Part shown: piece by piece, positions 25,126 through 32,748 of the stretch
How positions within the stretch are numbered: position 1 is the first letter of the stretch
Layout: every line of letters starts with the position of its first letter
Assembly: GCF_937425535.1 (NCBI RefSeq)
Contig: NZ_OW485601.1
Coordinates: 3,703,501 to 3,767,500 of the forward strand
DNA: 64,000 nucleotides
Origin: Rhodovastum atsumiense
GTDB taxonomy: Bacteria; Pseudomonadota; Alphaproteobacteria; Acetobacterales; Acetobacteraceae
Reading direction: 5' to 3'
Notes under the pieces: model-generated
Seen by the model: only the letters and a program-made list of their open reading frames with translations
What the model was told of the DNA's origin: nothing
Database searches by the model: none
Program-made: the position numbers and the translations under genes

Positions 25126-26037
25126 TCAGCCGGGCAGGATGCCCGCGCGCACCAGCACCTCGACGAGACGCTGCTTCGTCGCCGCATCGGGTGGGGTGGC
25201 GGGGGCGACGACCCCGGTCGGGATGTCGCTGCCGGTCAGGCGCAGCGCTTCCTTCAGAAGGCCGTAGAAGGGGGTGTCGATGGCGTACATGCTGGACAGC
25301 ACGGCCAGGCGCCGCATCAGCGGCACGATGGCGGCGAGGTCGCCGCGTTGCTGGGCCGCGTAGATGCCGCAGGTCAGTTCCGGGGCAAAATTGGCGCTGG
25401 CGGGGATGACGCCGTCGCCGCCGAGCAGCAGCGTGTCGAGCAGGTACTCGTCATAGCCGCAGAACACCAGGAAGTCCGGGCGCGCGGCCTTGACCTCGAC
25501 GATGAGCCGGCGGATGTGGCTCATGCAGTCGACGGTATCCTTGATGCCGACGATGTTCGGGCAGGCGAGGGCGAGGCGCTGCACCAGCTCGACCGACAGT
25601 TCCTGCTTGGTCATGCCCGGGAAGTTGTAGAGCAGGATTGGCAGTTCCACCGCGTCGGCGATGGCGCGGTAATGCGCCTCCAGCCGCGCTTCGGACAGCG
25701 TGGTGTAATAGGGATTGACGACGATGATCGCGTCCGCGCCGGATTTCTCGGCGTGCCGCGCGAGATCGATCGCCTCGGCGGTACCGGCGGCGGCGGTGCC
25801 AACGATCACCGGGCGGCGGCCGGCGACGCGGTCGATGCAGAACTCGGCGATGGCCTTGCGCACGGGCGTCGCGAGATGGGCGAATTCACCGGCGCTGCCG
25901 AGGAACAGCATGCCATTGACCGGCGAGGCGAGCACCCGGTCGATGACGACGCCCATGCCGGCCGGATGGAATTGTCCGTTGTCGTCGAAAATGGTCGCAA
26001 CCGGCGGAATGACGCCGCGAAGTGCAGCTTGGGGCAT
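25126..26037 (-). CDS. DapA-family aldolase, YagE/YjhH-like 2-keto-3-deoxy-sugar-acid aldolase
   Basis: A 303-residue class I aldolase/lyase with a TIM barrel. The Schiff-base lysine is Lys166 in NIVGIKDTVD, and the catalytic tyrosine is Tyr137 in LLYNFPG. FCGYDEYLLDTLLLGGDGVIPASANFAPEL is strikingly like E. coli YjhH/YagE, which cleave 2-keto-3-deoxy-gluconate or pentonate to pyruvate and an aldehyde. It is the first gene of the operon, with the dehydratase making its substrate. The start at 26037 follows GGAGA. IclR half-sites lie just upstream. Confidence 0.9.
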   Translation of the reverse strand: MPQAALRGVIPPVATIFDDNGQFHPAGMGVVIDRVLASPVNGMLFLGSAGEFAHLATPVRKAIAEFCIDRVAGRRPVIVGTAAAGTAEAIDLARHAEKSGADAIIVVNPYYTTLSEARLEAHYRAIADAVELPILLYNFPGMTKQELSVELVQRLALACPNIVGIKDTVDCMSHIRRLIVEVKAARPDFLVFCGYDEYLLDTLLLGGDGVIPASANFAPELTCGIYAAQQRGDLAAIVPLMRRLAVLSSMYAIDTPFYGLLKEALRLTGSDIPTGVVAPATPPDAATKQRLVEVLVRAGILPG

Positions 26038-26061
26038 GCACGTGTCTCCAAAACGGTCGAT

Positions 26062-26085
26062 TTCCATATGTGGAACTCGAATTCC
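26062..26085. promoter_or_regulatory. Candidate IclR operator: TTCCA/TGGAA half-sites
   Basis: Three related half-sites in a row: TTCCA (26062-26066), TGGAA (26071-26075) and TTCC (26082-26085), giving TTCCA-N4-TGGAA and GGAA-N6-TTCC. They lie 25 bases upstream of the aldolase start in the divergent region with the IclR gene. IclR-family proteins bind TGGAA/TTCCA-type palindromes as tetramers, so this is a likely operator for the sugar-acid operon. Confidence 0.55.
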
Positions 26086-26250
26086 GTAGACAAAACTCTA
26101 TCAGCGGTTCTGTTCGGCGACAAGACATTCCCGACGCTCCGCAACACTGCGTAGCAGGCGCGGATGGCGTGATTGCCGGCCCGGTTGCGCGGGTGGTAGG
26201 TCGGTGGACGAGGATCGGTGCGTGGGCATGGACATGAGGCAGGATCGGGC

Positions 26251-27039
26251 ATGAAGCAGAACGAGGAGGAGAAATCGGCGGCGCCGGCCTTGACCAAGGG
26301 CTTCGCCATTCTCGATCTGCTGGCACGCGAACCGGGGCTCGGCTTCGCGGCGATCCGTACCAAGCTCGGCCTGCCCAACAGCAGTTGCCATCACCTGATC
26401 AGCACGCTGTGCCAGTTGGGGGCGCTGCAGATGTTGCCCGACCGCGGCTACGTGCTGGGCCTGCGGCTGCTGGAACTCGGTACCGTTGCGGCCGGGCAGC
26501 GGCCGATCGAGCGGATCGCGCTGCCGGCGCTACGGCGGCTGGCGGAGGATGTGCAACTGACCTGCCATCTCGGCGTGATGGAGGGGATGGCGGCGATCTA
26601 CCTGCTGAAGGTGGAAGGCCAGCGGCAGATCCGGGTCAACACCTGGGTCGGCAAGCGGCTGTCGCTGCACAGCTCCTCGCTGGGCAAGGTGTTGCTGGCC
26701 TGGCTGCCGGAGGAGGAGCAGGCGGCGATCCTGCAGCGGGTGGAGTGGGTGCGGCGCTGTGCCAACACGGTGACCGATCCGGTGCTGTTCCGCGCGCATC
26801 TGCGGGAAGTGCGTGCGCGGGGCTGGGCTTTTGACGACCAGGAGGATGCGGAGAGCATCCGCTGCGTCGCCGCCCCGGTGCGCGACATGCAGGGGCGGGT
26901 GGTCGCGGCGATCAGCGCGGTGGGCACGGTACTCGACATCGACACCGACCGGTTCGCGCCGCTGGCGGACCGTGTCGCGGCGACGGCGCGCGAGATCTCG
27001 ACGGATCTCGGTCATCCGGGGCAGCATCAGGCCGCGTAG
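26251..27039 (+). CDS. IclR-family transcriptional regulator
   Basis: A 262-residue IclR regulator. The winged helix-turn-helix covers about residues 18-80 (KGFAILDLLAREPGLGFAAIRTKLGLPNSSCHHLISTL), followed by the GAF-like effector domain (LHSSSLGKVLLAWLPEEE, RGWAFDDQEDAESIRCVAAPVRD). It diverges from the sugar-acid operon and is probably its repressor, with a sugar acid or its keto-deoxy derivative as effector (inference). The start at 26251 was chosen because it begins just before the conserved helix; an ATG 11 codons earlier is possible. The metallophosphoesterase gene follows after only six bases. Confidence 0.93.
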   Translation: MKQNEEEKSAAPALTKGFAILDLLAREPGLGFAAIRTKLGLPNSSCHHLISTLCQLGALQMLPDRGYVLGLRLLELGTVAAGQRPIERIALPALRRLAEDVQLTCHLGVMEGMAAIYLLKVEGQRQIRVNTWVGKRLSLHSSSLGKVLLAWLPEEEQAAILQRVEWVRRCANTVTDPVLFRAHLREVRARGWAFDDQEDAESIRCVAAPVRDMQGRVVAAISAVGTVLDIDTDRFAPLADRVAATAREISTDLGHPGQHQAA

Positions 27040-27045
27040 AAACGA

Positions 27046-28452
27046 ATGGGGGCAGGGCACTCGCACGTGATATCCGACACCGCAACGTCTGCCCCGATCC
27101 GCTCGCTGCTGCCGCGGGGGGCGGGGCATCAGTTCGTGCTCTATGCCGATGCCTGTTCCGGCATTCCGGGCGCCCCGCACGAGGCGAGTTTCGCCGCCGT
27201 CAACGCGGTGCTGCGCCGTCTGGATCCCGCGCCCGACTTCATCCTGTTTCCGGGCGACGAGATCGCCGGCCTGACCGCTGACCCGGACGAATTGCGGGCG
27301 CAGTGGCGCCACTGGCTGGAACGGGAGATGGGGTGGCTCGACCGGCAGGCGATCCCGCTCTGGCACACGACCGGCAACCACACTGCCTATGACCCGATGA
27401 GCGAGGCGGTGTTCCGCGAGGTGCTGGATCATCTGCCCCGCAACGGCCCGCCCGGCCAGGAGGGCCTGTCCTATTGGGTGCGCCGTGGCGACCTGCTGCT
27501 GGTGTTCGTGCACACGCTCTGGAGTGGCCTGGGCGGCGAAGGGCATGTCGAGACGGACTGGCTGCGCGGGGTGCTGCGATCGCAGGGCGATGCGCGGTAC
27601 AAGCTGGTGCTCGGGCACCATCCGGTGCACCCGGTCAACGGCTTTTCCGGTGCCTATCAGCGCGAGGTGGGGCCGGAGCATGCCGCGACGTTCTGGGATG
27701 TGCTGGTCGAGGGCGGCGTGCTCGCTTATCTCTGCAGCCATATCCTGGCCTTCGACGTGCAGGTGCATCGGGGCGTGCTGCAGGTCTGCAGCGCCGGCGC
27801 GGGGACGACGCACCGCATGCCCGAAGGCATCGAGTATCTGCATTGCGTGCAGGCGGCGCTGGACGGGGGCGGGCTGCGCTATCAGGTGTTCGATACCGCC
27901 GGACGCGTGCGCGAGCGCCTGTCCTGGCCGATCGTGTTGCCGCCGCGCGAGGTCTGGCTGCCTCTGCCCGCGGGCGAGAGCGATGCGATGGTGGTGAGTG
28001 CCGCCTCCGCGGACCGGGTCATTGCCTTCCGTTTCACCGGCCGCGCGGCGCCGAAGGGCAGCAGCGGCGCGCAGACGCTGCTTTGCGCTTTCCAGCCCGG
28101 GATACAGCCACCGCTCTGGATCGGGCTGCACGGGTCGGACCAGCGCCTGGCGGTCATCATCGGCCCGGAGCCACGCCGTAGCCCGCATTCCTGGCACGGC
28201 CCGGCGATTCCCGCTGGCGCGCCGTTCAGCATCGACCTCGTCATCCATGCCGGGATGGGGCCCGGTGGCGTGCTGTATCGCCTGGGCGCGGAGCCACGAT
28301 GGTCATCGCTCATGGCCGCTTCGCCCTGGGGGGCGGAGCGGCTGAGCTGGCCGCAACGCTGGAGCATCGGCCACGCGCCGGCCGGTCCTGCGGATCGCAA
28401 ATTCCTGGGATCCGGCCTACGTGCCTTCATGACCACGGTGAAGGAAGAGTAG
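27046..28452 (+). CDS. Calcineurin-like metallophosphoesterase with degenerate metal motifs
   Basis: A 468-residue protein. The N-terminal half has the metallophosphoesterase order of motifs but with substitutions: DAC at 35-37 instead of DxH, PGDE at 69-72, GNHT at 110-113 instead of GNHD/E, LGHHP at 189-193, and SHIL at 231-234 where GHxH is expected. The C-terminal 200 residues look like a beta-rich module of unknown type. Activity on phosphate esters is plausible but reduced metal binding is also possible. It lies six bases after IclR, so it is likely co-transcribed. Its stop codon lies inside a large inverted repeat. Confidence 0.72.
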   Translation: MGAGHSHVISDTATSAPIRSLLPRGAGHQFVLYADACSGIPGAPHEASFAAVNAVLRRLDPAPDFILFPGDEIAGLTADPDELRAQWRHWLEREMGWLDRQAIPLWHTTGNHTAYDPMSEAVFREVLDHLPRNGPPGQEGLSYWVRRGDLLLVFVHTLWSGLGGEGHVETDWLRGVLRSQGDARYKLVLGHHPVHPVNGFSGAYQREVGPEHAATFWDVLVEGGVLAYLCSHILAFDVQVHRGVLQVCSAGAGTTHRMPEGIEYLHCVQAALDGGGLRYQVFDTAGRVRERLSWPIVLPPREVWLPLPAGESDAMVVSAASADRVIAFRFTGRAAPKGSSGAQTLLCAFQPGIQPPLWIGLHGSDQRLAVIIGPEPRRSPHSWHGPAIPAGAPFSIDLVIHAGMGPGGVLYRLGAEPRWSSLMAASPWGAERLSWPQRWSIGHAPAGPADRKFLGSGLRAFMTTVKEE

Positions 28453-28524
28453 GGCGGACGCAGTCCGCCAACGCAGTCTTCCGCACAACGGCCGGCTTGC
28501 GTTGGCGGACTGCGTCCGCCCTAC
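28449..28524. repeat. Perfect nested inverted repeat (REP/MITE-like, bidirectional terminator)
   Basis: Two exact 27-nt complementary arms (28449-28475 and 28498-28524) with a 22-nt loop. Each arm itself contains the small palindrome GGCGGAC-GCA-GTCCGCC, so the element can fold as one long hairpin or as two. It starts in the stop codon of the metallophosphoesterase gene and ends 27 bases before the end of hcr, the convergent gene. The sequence type GTAGGGCGGACGCAGTCCGCC resembles intergenic palindromes dispersed in many proteobacteria. Confidence 0.85.
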
Positions 28525-28551
28525 GTGACGGCGTGACCTTTCAGGATCGGA

Positions 28552-29592
28552 TCAGGTAACGGCCGGGGTGAACCGCTCGCTGAAGATGTGCTCCGCCGGC
28601 ACGCCGGCCTGCGTGGCGGCGTCCTCGGCGGCGCGGACCAGACCCGGCGGGCCGCAGAGATAGATCTCGGCCCCGCCCGGCACATGGGCGAGCACGCCGC
28701 GCAGCGCGTCGACCGGCGTGCCCACGAAGCCGTTCCAGCACGGATCGGCCTGCCAGACGCACGGGGTCACCGTCAGCGCCGGCAGGGACTGGTTCAACTC
28801 CGCCAGCAGGTCCTGGCCGAACAGGTCCTCGAAGCGGTTGACGCCGAAGAACAGATGGGTCGGCGTCATGTCGCCGCATTCGGCAAGATAGCGCAGCATG
28901 GACAGCATCGGGGCGAGCCCGGTGCCGCCGGCGACCATGAAGCGCGGCAGCAGGCTGCCTTCGCGCAGGGTGAAGGCCCCGAGCGGGCCGCGCACCAGCA
29001 GTCGTTCGCCCGGCCGGGCGGCGTCGCGCAGCCAGGAGGAGAAGCGCCCGCCCGGCTGCAGGCGGATCAGGAATTCCAGGTGGCCGTCCCAGTTGGTGGT
29101 ATTGGCCAGGGAATAGGCGCGCACCAGCGACGTGCCGGGCACGCCGAGTTCCATGAACTGGCCGGGCGCGAAGGTGGCGGCACGGCCGAAGGCAGGGTCG
29201 TCCTCCAGGCCCAGCAGCAGGCGGCGCGTCGCCCCGCCGACATCCTCGCAGGCCAGCACGGTGGCGTTGCGCACCGGCACCGGCTCGAACTGGATCGCCG
29301 CGTGGTCGAACGGCGCGGCCAAAGCGAGGTCGCCGAGCGGACGCGTGCGGCACAGCAGCACCTCGCCGCGCGCTCGCGCCGCTGTGGGCAGCGCCTCGTC
29401 GCTGCAGGAATCGAGCACGGCCTCGCCCCCGGTACGCGTCACGCGGCAGGCGCCGCAACTGCCGTTGCGGCAGACGGAGGGCAGGAAGATGCTGGCGCGC
29501 GCGGCGCCGTCGAGCAGCGTCTCGTCCTCGGCGCAGTCGAAGCGGACGGACTGGCCGTCGCGGGTGAGCAGGTCGACCTGATGCTGGGTCAT
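28552..29592 (-). CDS. hcr: NADH oxidoreductase partner of Hcp, ferredoxin domain N-terminal
   Basis: A 346-residue electron-transfer flavoprotein. An N-terminal plant-type [2Fe-2S] domain binds through Cys41, Cys46, Cys49 and Cys81 (CRNGSCGAC, later LLC). It is followed by an FAD domain with RAYSLANT and an NAD domain with GGTGLAPMLS and LCGPPGLV. E. coli Hcr has its ferredoxin domain at the C-terminus, so the domain order here is that of MmoC/phenol-hydroxylase reductases. Its place 61 bases after hcp on the same strand makes it the likely reductant of Hcp. The start at 29592 gives the shortest plausible protein; an ATG five codons earlier exists. Confidence 0.85.
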   Translation of the reverse strand: MTQHQVDLLTRDGQSVRFDCAEDETLLDGAARASIFLPSVCRNGSCGACRVTRTGGEAVLDSCSDEALPTAARARGEVLLCRTRPLGDLALAAPFDHAAIQFEPVPVRNATVLACEDVGGATRRLLLGLEDDPAFGRAATFAPGQFMELGVPGTSLVRAYSLANTTNWDGHLEFLIRLQPGGRFSSWLRDAARPGERLLVRGPLGAFTLREGSLLPRFMVAGGTGLAPMLSMLRYLAECGDMTPTHLFFGVNRFEDLFGQDLLAELNQSLPALTVTPCVWQADPCWNGFVGTPVDALRGVLAHVPGGAEIYLCGPPGLVRAAEDAATQAGVPAEHIFSERFTPAVT

Positions 29593-29613
29593 CGGAACTC
29601 TCGGCAAAGCAGG

Positions 29614-29648
29614 GCCCCTGGGGCGCGGGGATACCGCGCCCCAGGGGC
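29614..29648. terminator. Perfect hairpin between hcp and hcr
   Basis: GCCCCTGGGGCGCGG and its exact complement (15-bp arms) with a five-base loop, in the 61-bp gap between hcp and hcr. There is no U-run. It is probably an intercistronic stabilising or attenuating hairpin that keeps hcp above hcr expression, rather than a full stop. Confidence 0.55.
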
Positions 29649-29653
29649 GGGGA

Positions 29654-31306
29654 TCAGGCGGCGCGCTGCAGCGAGGCGGCGATGTCCGCTTCCGCCGTGG
29701 TGATCGTCTGGATGCCGAAGCGCTCGACCAGCACGCCGATCAGCGTCGGCGTGAGGAAGGCGGGCAGGGTCGGGCCAAGGCGGATGTTGCGCACGCCGAG
29801 CGCCACCAGGGTCAGCAGCACGGCGGCCGCCTTCTGCTCGAACCACGACACCACCAGCGACAACGGCAGGTCGTTGATGCCGCAGCCGAAGGCCTCGGCG
29901 AGCGCGCCGGCGATGCGGATCGCCGAGTAGCTGTCGTTGCACTGGCCGAGGTCGAGCAGGCGCGGAATGCCGCCGATGTCGCCGAATTCGTGGCGGTTGA
30001 AGCGGTACTTGCCGCAGCCGAGCGTCATGACCACGGTGTCCTGCGGCGTGCCCTCGGCGAACTCGGTGTAGTAGTTGCGGCCGGGCGCGGCGCCGTCGCA
30101 GCCGCCCACCAGGAAGAAGTGGCGGATGGCGCCGGCCTTGACCGCATCGATCACCTTGTCGGCGACGCCGAGCACGGTGTGGCGGGCGAAGCCGATGGTG
30201 ATGGTCTGCGGCTGCGGTTCCTCGGTGAAGCCGGGCAAGGCGAGGGCGGCGGCGATGACCGGGGCAAAGTCGCGGTTCTCGATGTGGCGCAGGCCGGGCC
30301 AGCCGACCGGGCCGGTGGTGAAGATGCGCTGGCGATAGGCCGGGCGCGGCTCGATCAGGCAGTTGGAGGTCATGACGATCGGGCCGGGGAAAGCGGAGAA
30401 CTCGGCCTGCTGTTCCTGCCATGCGCCGCCGTAGTTGCCGGCCAGATGCGGATATTTCTTGAACACCGGATAGGCGTTGGCGGGCAGCATCTCGCCATGG
30501 GTGTAGACGTTGATGCCCTTGCCGGCGGTGGCCTCCAGGATCGCCGTCAGGTCGAGCATGTCGTGGCCCGACACCAGGATCGCCTTGCCGCGCCGCGGCG
30601 TCACCGCGACCACGGTCGGCTCGGGGATGCCGAAGCTGGAGATGTTGGCGGCGTCGAGCATCTCCATCACGGTCAGGTTCAGCCGGCCGAGCGCCAGCGC
30701 CTGCGCCAGCATGTCCTCGAGGTCGGTCGGGTCCTGCGCCAGGTAATCCAGCGTGTCCTCGAGACCGGCATAGACCTCGTCCGCCTCGGCGCCGAGCACG
30801 CGGGCGTGGTAGACATAGGCGGAGACGCCCTTCAGCCCATACAGCAGCAGCGAGCGCAGCCCGATCACGTCCGGCCCGACCACGTCCTCGCCGGCGCGGA
30901 TGCCGATTGCGGGGGCCTGGGCCAGCAGGGCGAGCAGGTCGGTGGCGGGGCGGAAGGTGGCCGGGCCGGCCAGGGCCGGGATCGTGCCACCGCTTGCGCG
31001 CATGGCATCGAGCAGGCGCTCACGGTGCGCGACGGCCTCGCCGATCATGGCGATGAAGCGGGCCGGCGTGAAGTTGACGTTGGTGAGCGTGGTGAACACG
31101 GCATGGGAGATGAAGCGGCCGACCTCGCGATCGACGATGCCGACGCCGCGTCCTGCCCTGGCGACCTGCGCGAGACCCTTGACCGCATGGATCAGCAGGT
31201 CCTGCAGGTCGGCCGTGGTGGCGTCCTTGCCGCAATTGCCGCGGGTCGAGGCGCAGCCGTCACCGTCCGCCGAGCGGGCGGTTTGTTCGCATTGATGGCA
31301 GAACAT
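29654..31306 (-). CDS. hcp: Hydroxylamine reductase / NO reductase, hybrid-cluster protein
   Basis: A 550-residue hybrid-cluster protein that detoxifies nitric oxide and hydroxylamine and can act as a nitrosylase. The N-terminal cysteines Cys3, Cys6, Cys18 and Cys25 follow CX2CX11CX6C, the spacing found in facultative bacteria ([2Fe-2S] type). Hybrid-cluster ligands are visible in [29 protein letters not shown] and the glutamate of THGEML. Length matches E. coli Hcp (550). A palindromic operator lies 45-65 bases upstream. It is followed by hcr and preceded by nnrS on the same strand. Confidence 0.96.
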   Translation of the reverse strand: MFCHQCEQTARSADGDGCASTRGNCGKDATTADLQDLLIHAVKGLAQVARAGRGVGIVDREVGRFISHAVFTTLTNVNFTPARFIAMIGEAVAHRERLLDAMRASGGTIPALAGPATFRPATDLLALLAQAPAIGIRAGEDVVGPDVIGLRSLLLYGLKGVSAYVYHARVLGAEADEVYAGLEDTLDYLAQDPTDLEDMLAQALALGRLNLTVMEMLDAANISSFGIPEPTVVAVTPRRGKAILVSGHDMLDLTAILEATAGKGINVYTHGEMLPANAYPVFKKYPHLAGNYGGAWQEQQAEFSAFPGPIVMTSNCLIEPRPAYRQRIFTTGPVGWPGLRHIENRDFAPVIAAALALPGFTEEPQPQTITIGFARHTVLGVADKVIDAVKAGAIRHFFLVGGCDGAAPGRNYYTEFAEGTPQDTVVMTLGCGKYRFNRHEFGDIGGIPRLLDLGQCNDSYSAIRIAGALAEAFGCGINDLPLSLVVSWFEQKAAAVLLTLVALGVRNIRLGPTLPAFLTPTLIGVLVERFGIQTITTAEADIAASLQRAA

Positions 31307-31350
31307 CGGAGGTTCCCTTTGGGGTGCAGGACGGAGGGGGAAGTCTGTAA

Positions 31351-31371
31351 ATTGGTATTTAAAACACCAAT
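31351..31371. promoter_or_regulatory. Candidate NsrR-type operator upstream of hcp
   Basis: ATTGGT-N9-ACCAAT, core GGTATT-TAA-AACACC (31354-31368), with an AT-rich centre, 45 bases upstream of the hcp start. It shares the pattern GGTATT-N3-AAYACC with the site upstream of nnrS. NsrR sites before hcp and nnrS in other proteobacteria are similar AT-centred palindromes. No nsrR gene is in the window, so the regulator is inferred. Confidence 0.6.
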
Positions 31372-31444
31372 ATAACGATATCAGAATGCCGTCAATGTCG
31401 ATTTCAAATTCTTTGCGCGGAGAAAAGGAAGTTTTATAAATGCC

Positions 31445-32647
31445 TCAGATCGGACGGACCGCTGCTGTCGTCACGCGCGGCCGGGCGAGCGGGCTGGCAT
31501 AGAGCAGGACGAACCCGCCGAAGGCGCCGCTCCAGGCCAGGCCGGCGAGGGTGAGCAGCAGCAGGTACTGCTCGCCGGCGATCGGCGCGAGCAGGCGCAG
31601 CCCCGCGGCGGCGGTCACCAGCAGGTAGATCGCCGTGGTTCCCGTCCCGGCCACCAGCGGGCGGCCGGTATGGCCCAGCGAGGCGCGGGTCATGACGGCC
31701 AGCGTCATGGTGCCGATGGCGCCGGCGGTGAGCGCGTGCAGCGATGCGGTCGCGGGCAGCAGGTCGGTCCAGCGGCTTGCGGCCAACAGCAAAAGTCCAA
31801 GTGCCAGCCACGCATATCCGAGATGCAGGATCCACAGCAGCGGCTCGCGCAGCACGGCGGTGCCGCGCCAGCGCGCGAGGCGCAGGGCATTGGCGAACCC
31901 CGCCGCCAGCGCCGCCCAGGGCGTCGCCGCCGCGTCGGGCAGGATCGTCCAGAGTCCCAGCGCCAGCACGGTCGATCCCATGGCGAGGCGGTCGATCGCG
32001 CCGAACGCGGCCGGCGGCGGCAGGTCCGGACGCTGCTTCGCCAGCCAGTTGCGGGTGAAGCTCGGGATGATGCGGCCGCCCACCAGGGTGATCAGGGCCA
32101 GCAGCGTGGCGATGCCGAGGTGATTGCCGGTGGTTTCCGTGTCGGCGCCGGTGACCAGGCCGACATGGACCAGGGCATTGCCGCAGCACAGCAGCGCCAG
32201 GGCGGCGAGCACCGGCAGGTTTCGCCAGTTGCGGCCTGCGAGAATCTCGCGCCCGATGGCGCACAGGAACACTGGCAGGAACAGCAGGTCGAGCCCGGCG
32301 GTGGCCGCGGCGCCGATCCGCGCGGAGGCCAGCATCGCCAGCCGCCCGGCGATCCAGAGCAGCAGCAGCCCGACCAGCGGCGCGCCCTGCAGCGGCATGC
32401 GGCCGGTCCAGTTGGGGACGGCGGTGAGCAGGAAGCCGGCGACGGTGGCGACGCCGAAGCCGAAGGTCATCTCGTGGACGTGCCAGGTCGGCGAGGGCAT
32501 CGGCGCGAAGTCGAACCCGGCGATGGCGGCCAGCCAGAGCGGGATCGCCAGTCCCGCCCAGATCGCCGCCGCGAGGAAGAACGGACGGAACCCGGCGGAG
32601 AACAGGGCCGGACCGGCCACGGGGCGGTATCGCGGGATCGCTGTCAT
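31445..32647 (-). CDS. nnrS: NnrS heme-copper membrane protein
   Basis: A 400-residue integral membrane protein with about twelve helices, matching NnrS. Marks are LFSAGFRPFFLAAA at the N-terminus, WHVHEMTFGFG with candidate heme/copper histidines, GRIIPSFTRNWLA and LHALTAGAIGTMTLAVMTRASLGHTGRPL. NnrS protects cells against nitric oxide by preventing dinitrosyl-iron damage. It lies 138 bases upstream of hcp with its own operator, so it forms a co-regulated but separate transcription unit. Confidence 0.94.
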   Translation of the reverse strand: MTAIPRYRPVAGPALFSAGFRPFFLAAAIWAGLAIPLWLAAIAGFDFAPMPSPTWHVHEMTFGFGVATVAGFLLTAVPNWTGRMPLQGAPLVGLLLLWIAGRLAMLASARIGAAATAGLDLLFLPVFLCAIGREILAGRNWRNLPVLAALALLCCGNALVHVGLVTGADTETTGNHLGIATLLALITLVGGRIIPSFTRNWLAKQRPDLPPPAAFGAIDRLAMGSTVLALGLWTILPDAAATPWAALAAGFANALRLARWRGTAVLREPLLWILHLGYAWLALGLLLLAASRWTDLLPATASLHALTAGAIGTMTLAVMTRASLGHTGRPLVAGTGTTAIYLLVTAAAGLRLLAPIAGEQYLLLLTLAGLAWSGAFGGFVLLYASPLARPRVTTAAVRPI

Positions 32648-32692
32648 GGTGCTTCAGGCCCAACCGGCATTCCAAACGCCGGGGGACCCTAC

Positions 32693-32726
32693 GCCGTAAT
32701 GTGGTATTGTCAATACCAATTACGGC
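32693..32726. promoter_or_regulatory. Candidate NsrR-type operator upstream of nnrS
   Basis: A 34-bp near-perfect palindrome: outer arms GCCGTAAT/ATTACGGC and inner arms TGGTATT/AATACCA around GTC, with one unpaired base on the left. The core GGTATT-GTC-AATACC matches the hcp site pattern. It lies 46 bases upstream of the nnrS start. Confidence 0.65.
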
Positions 32727-32748
32727 GGGGCCGTCAGACGGCAGGGGG

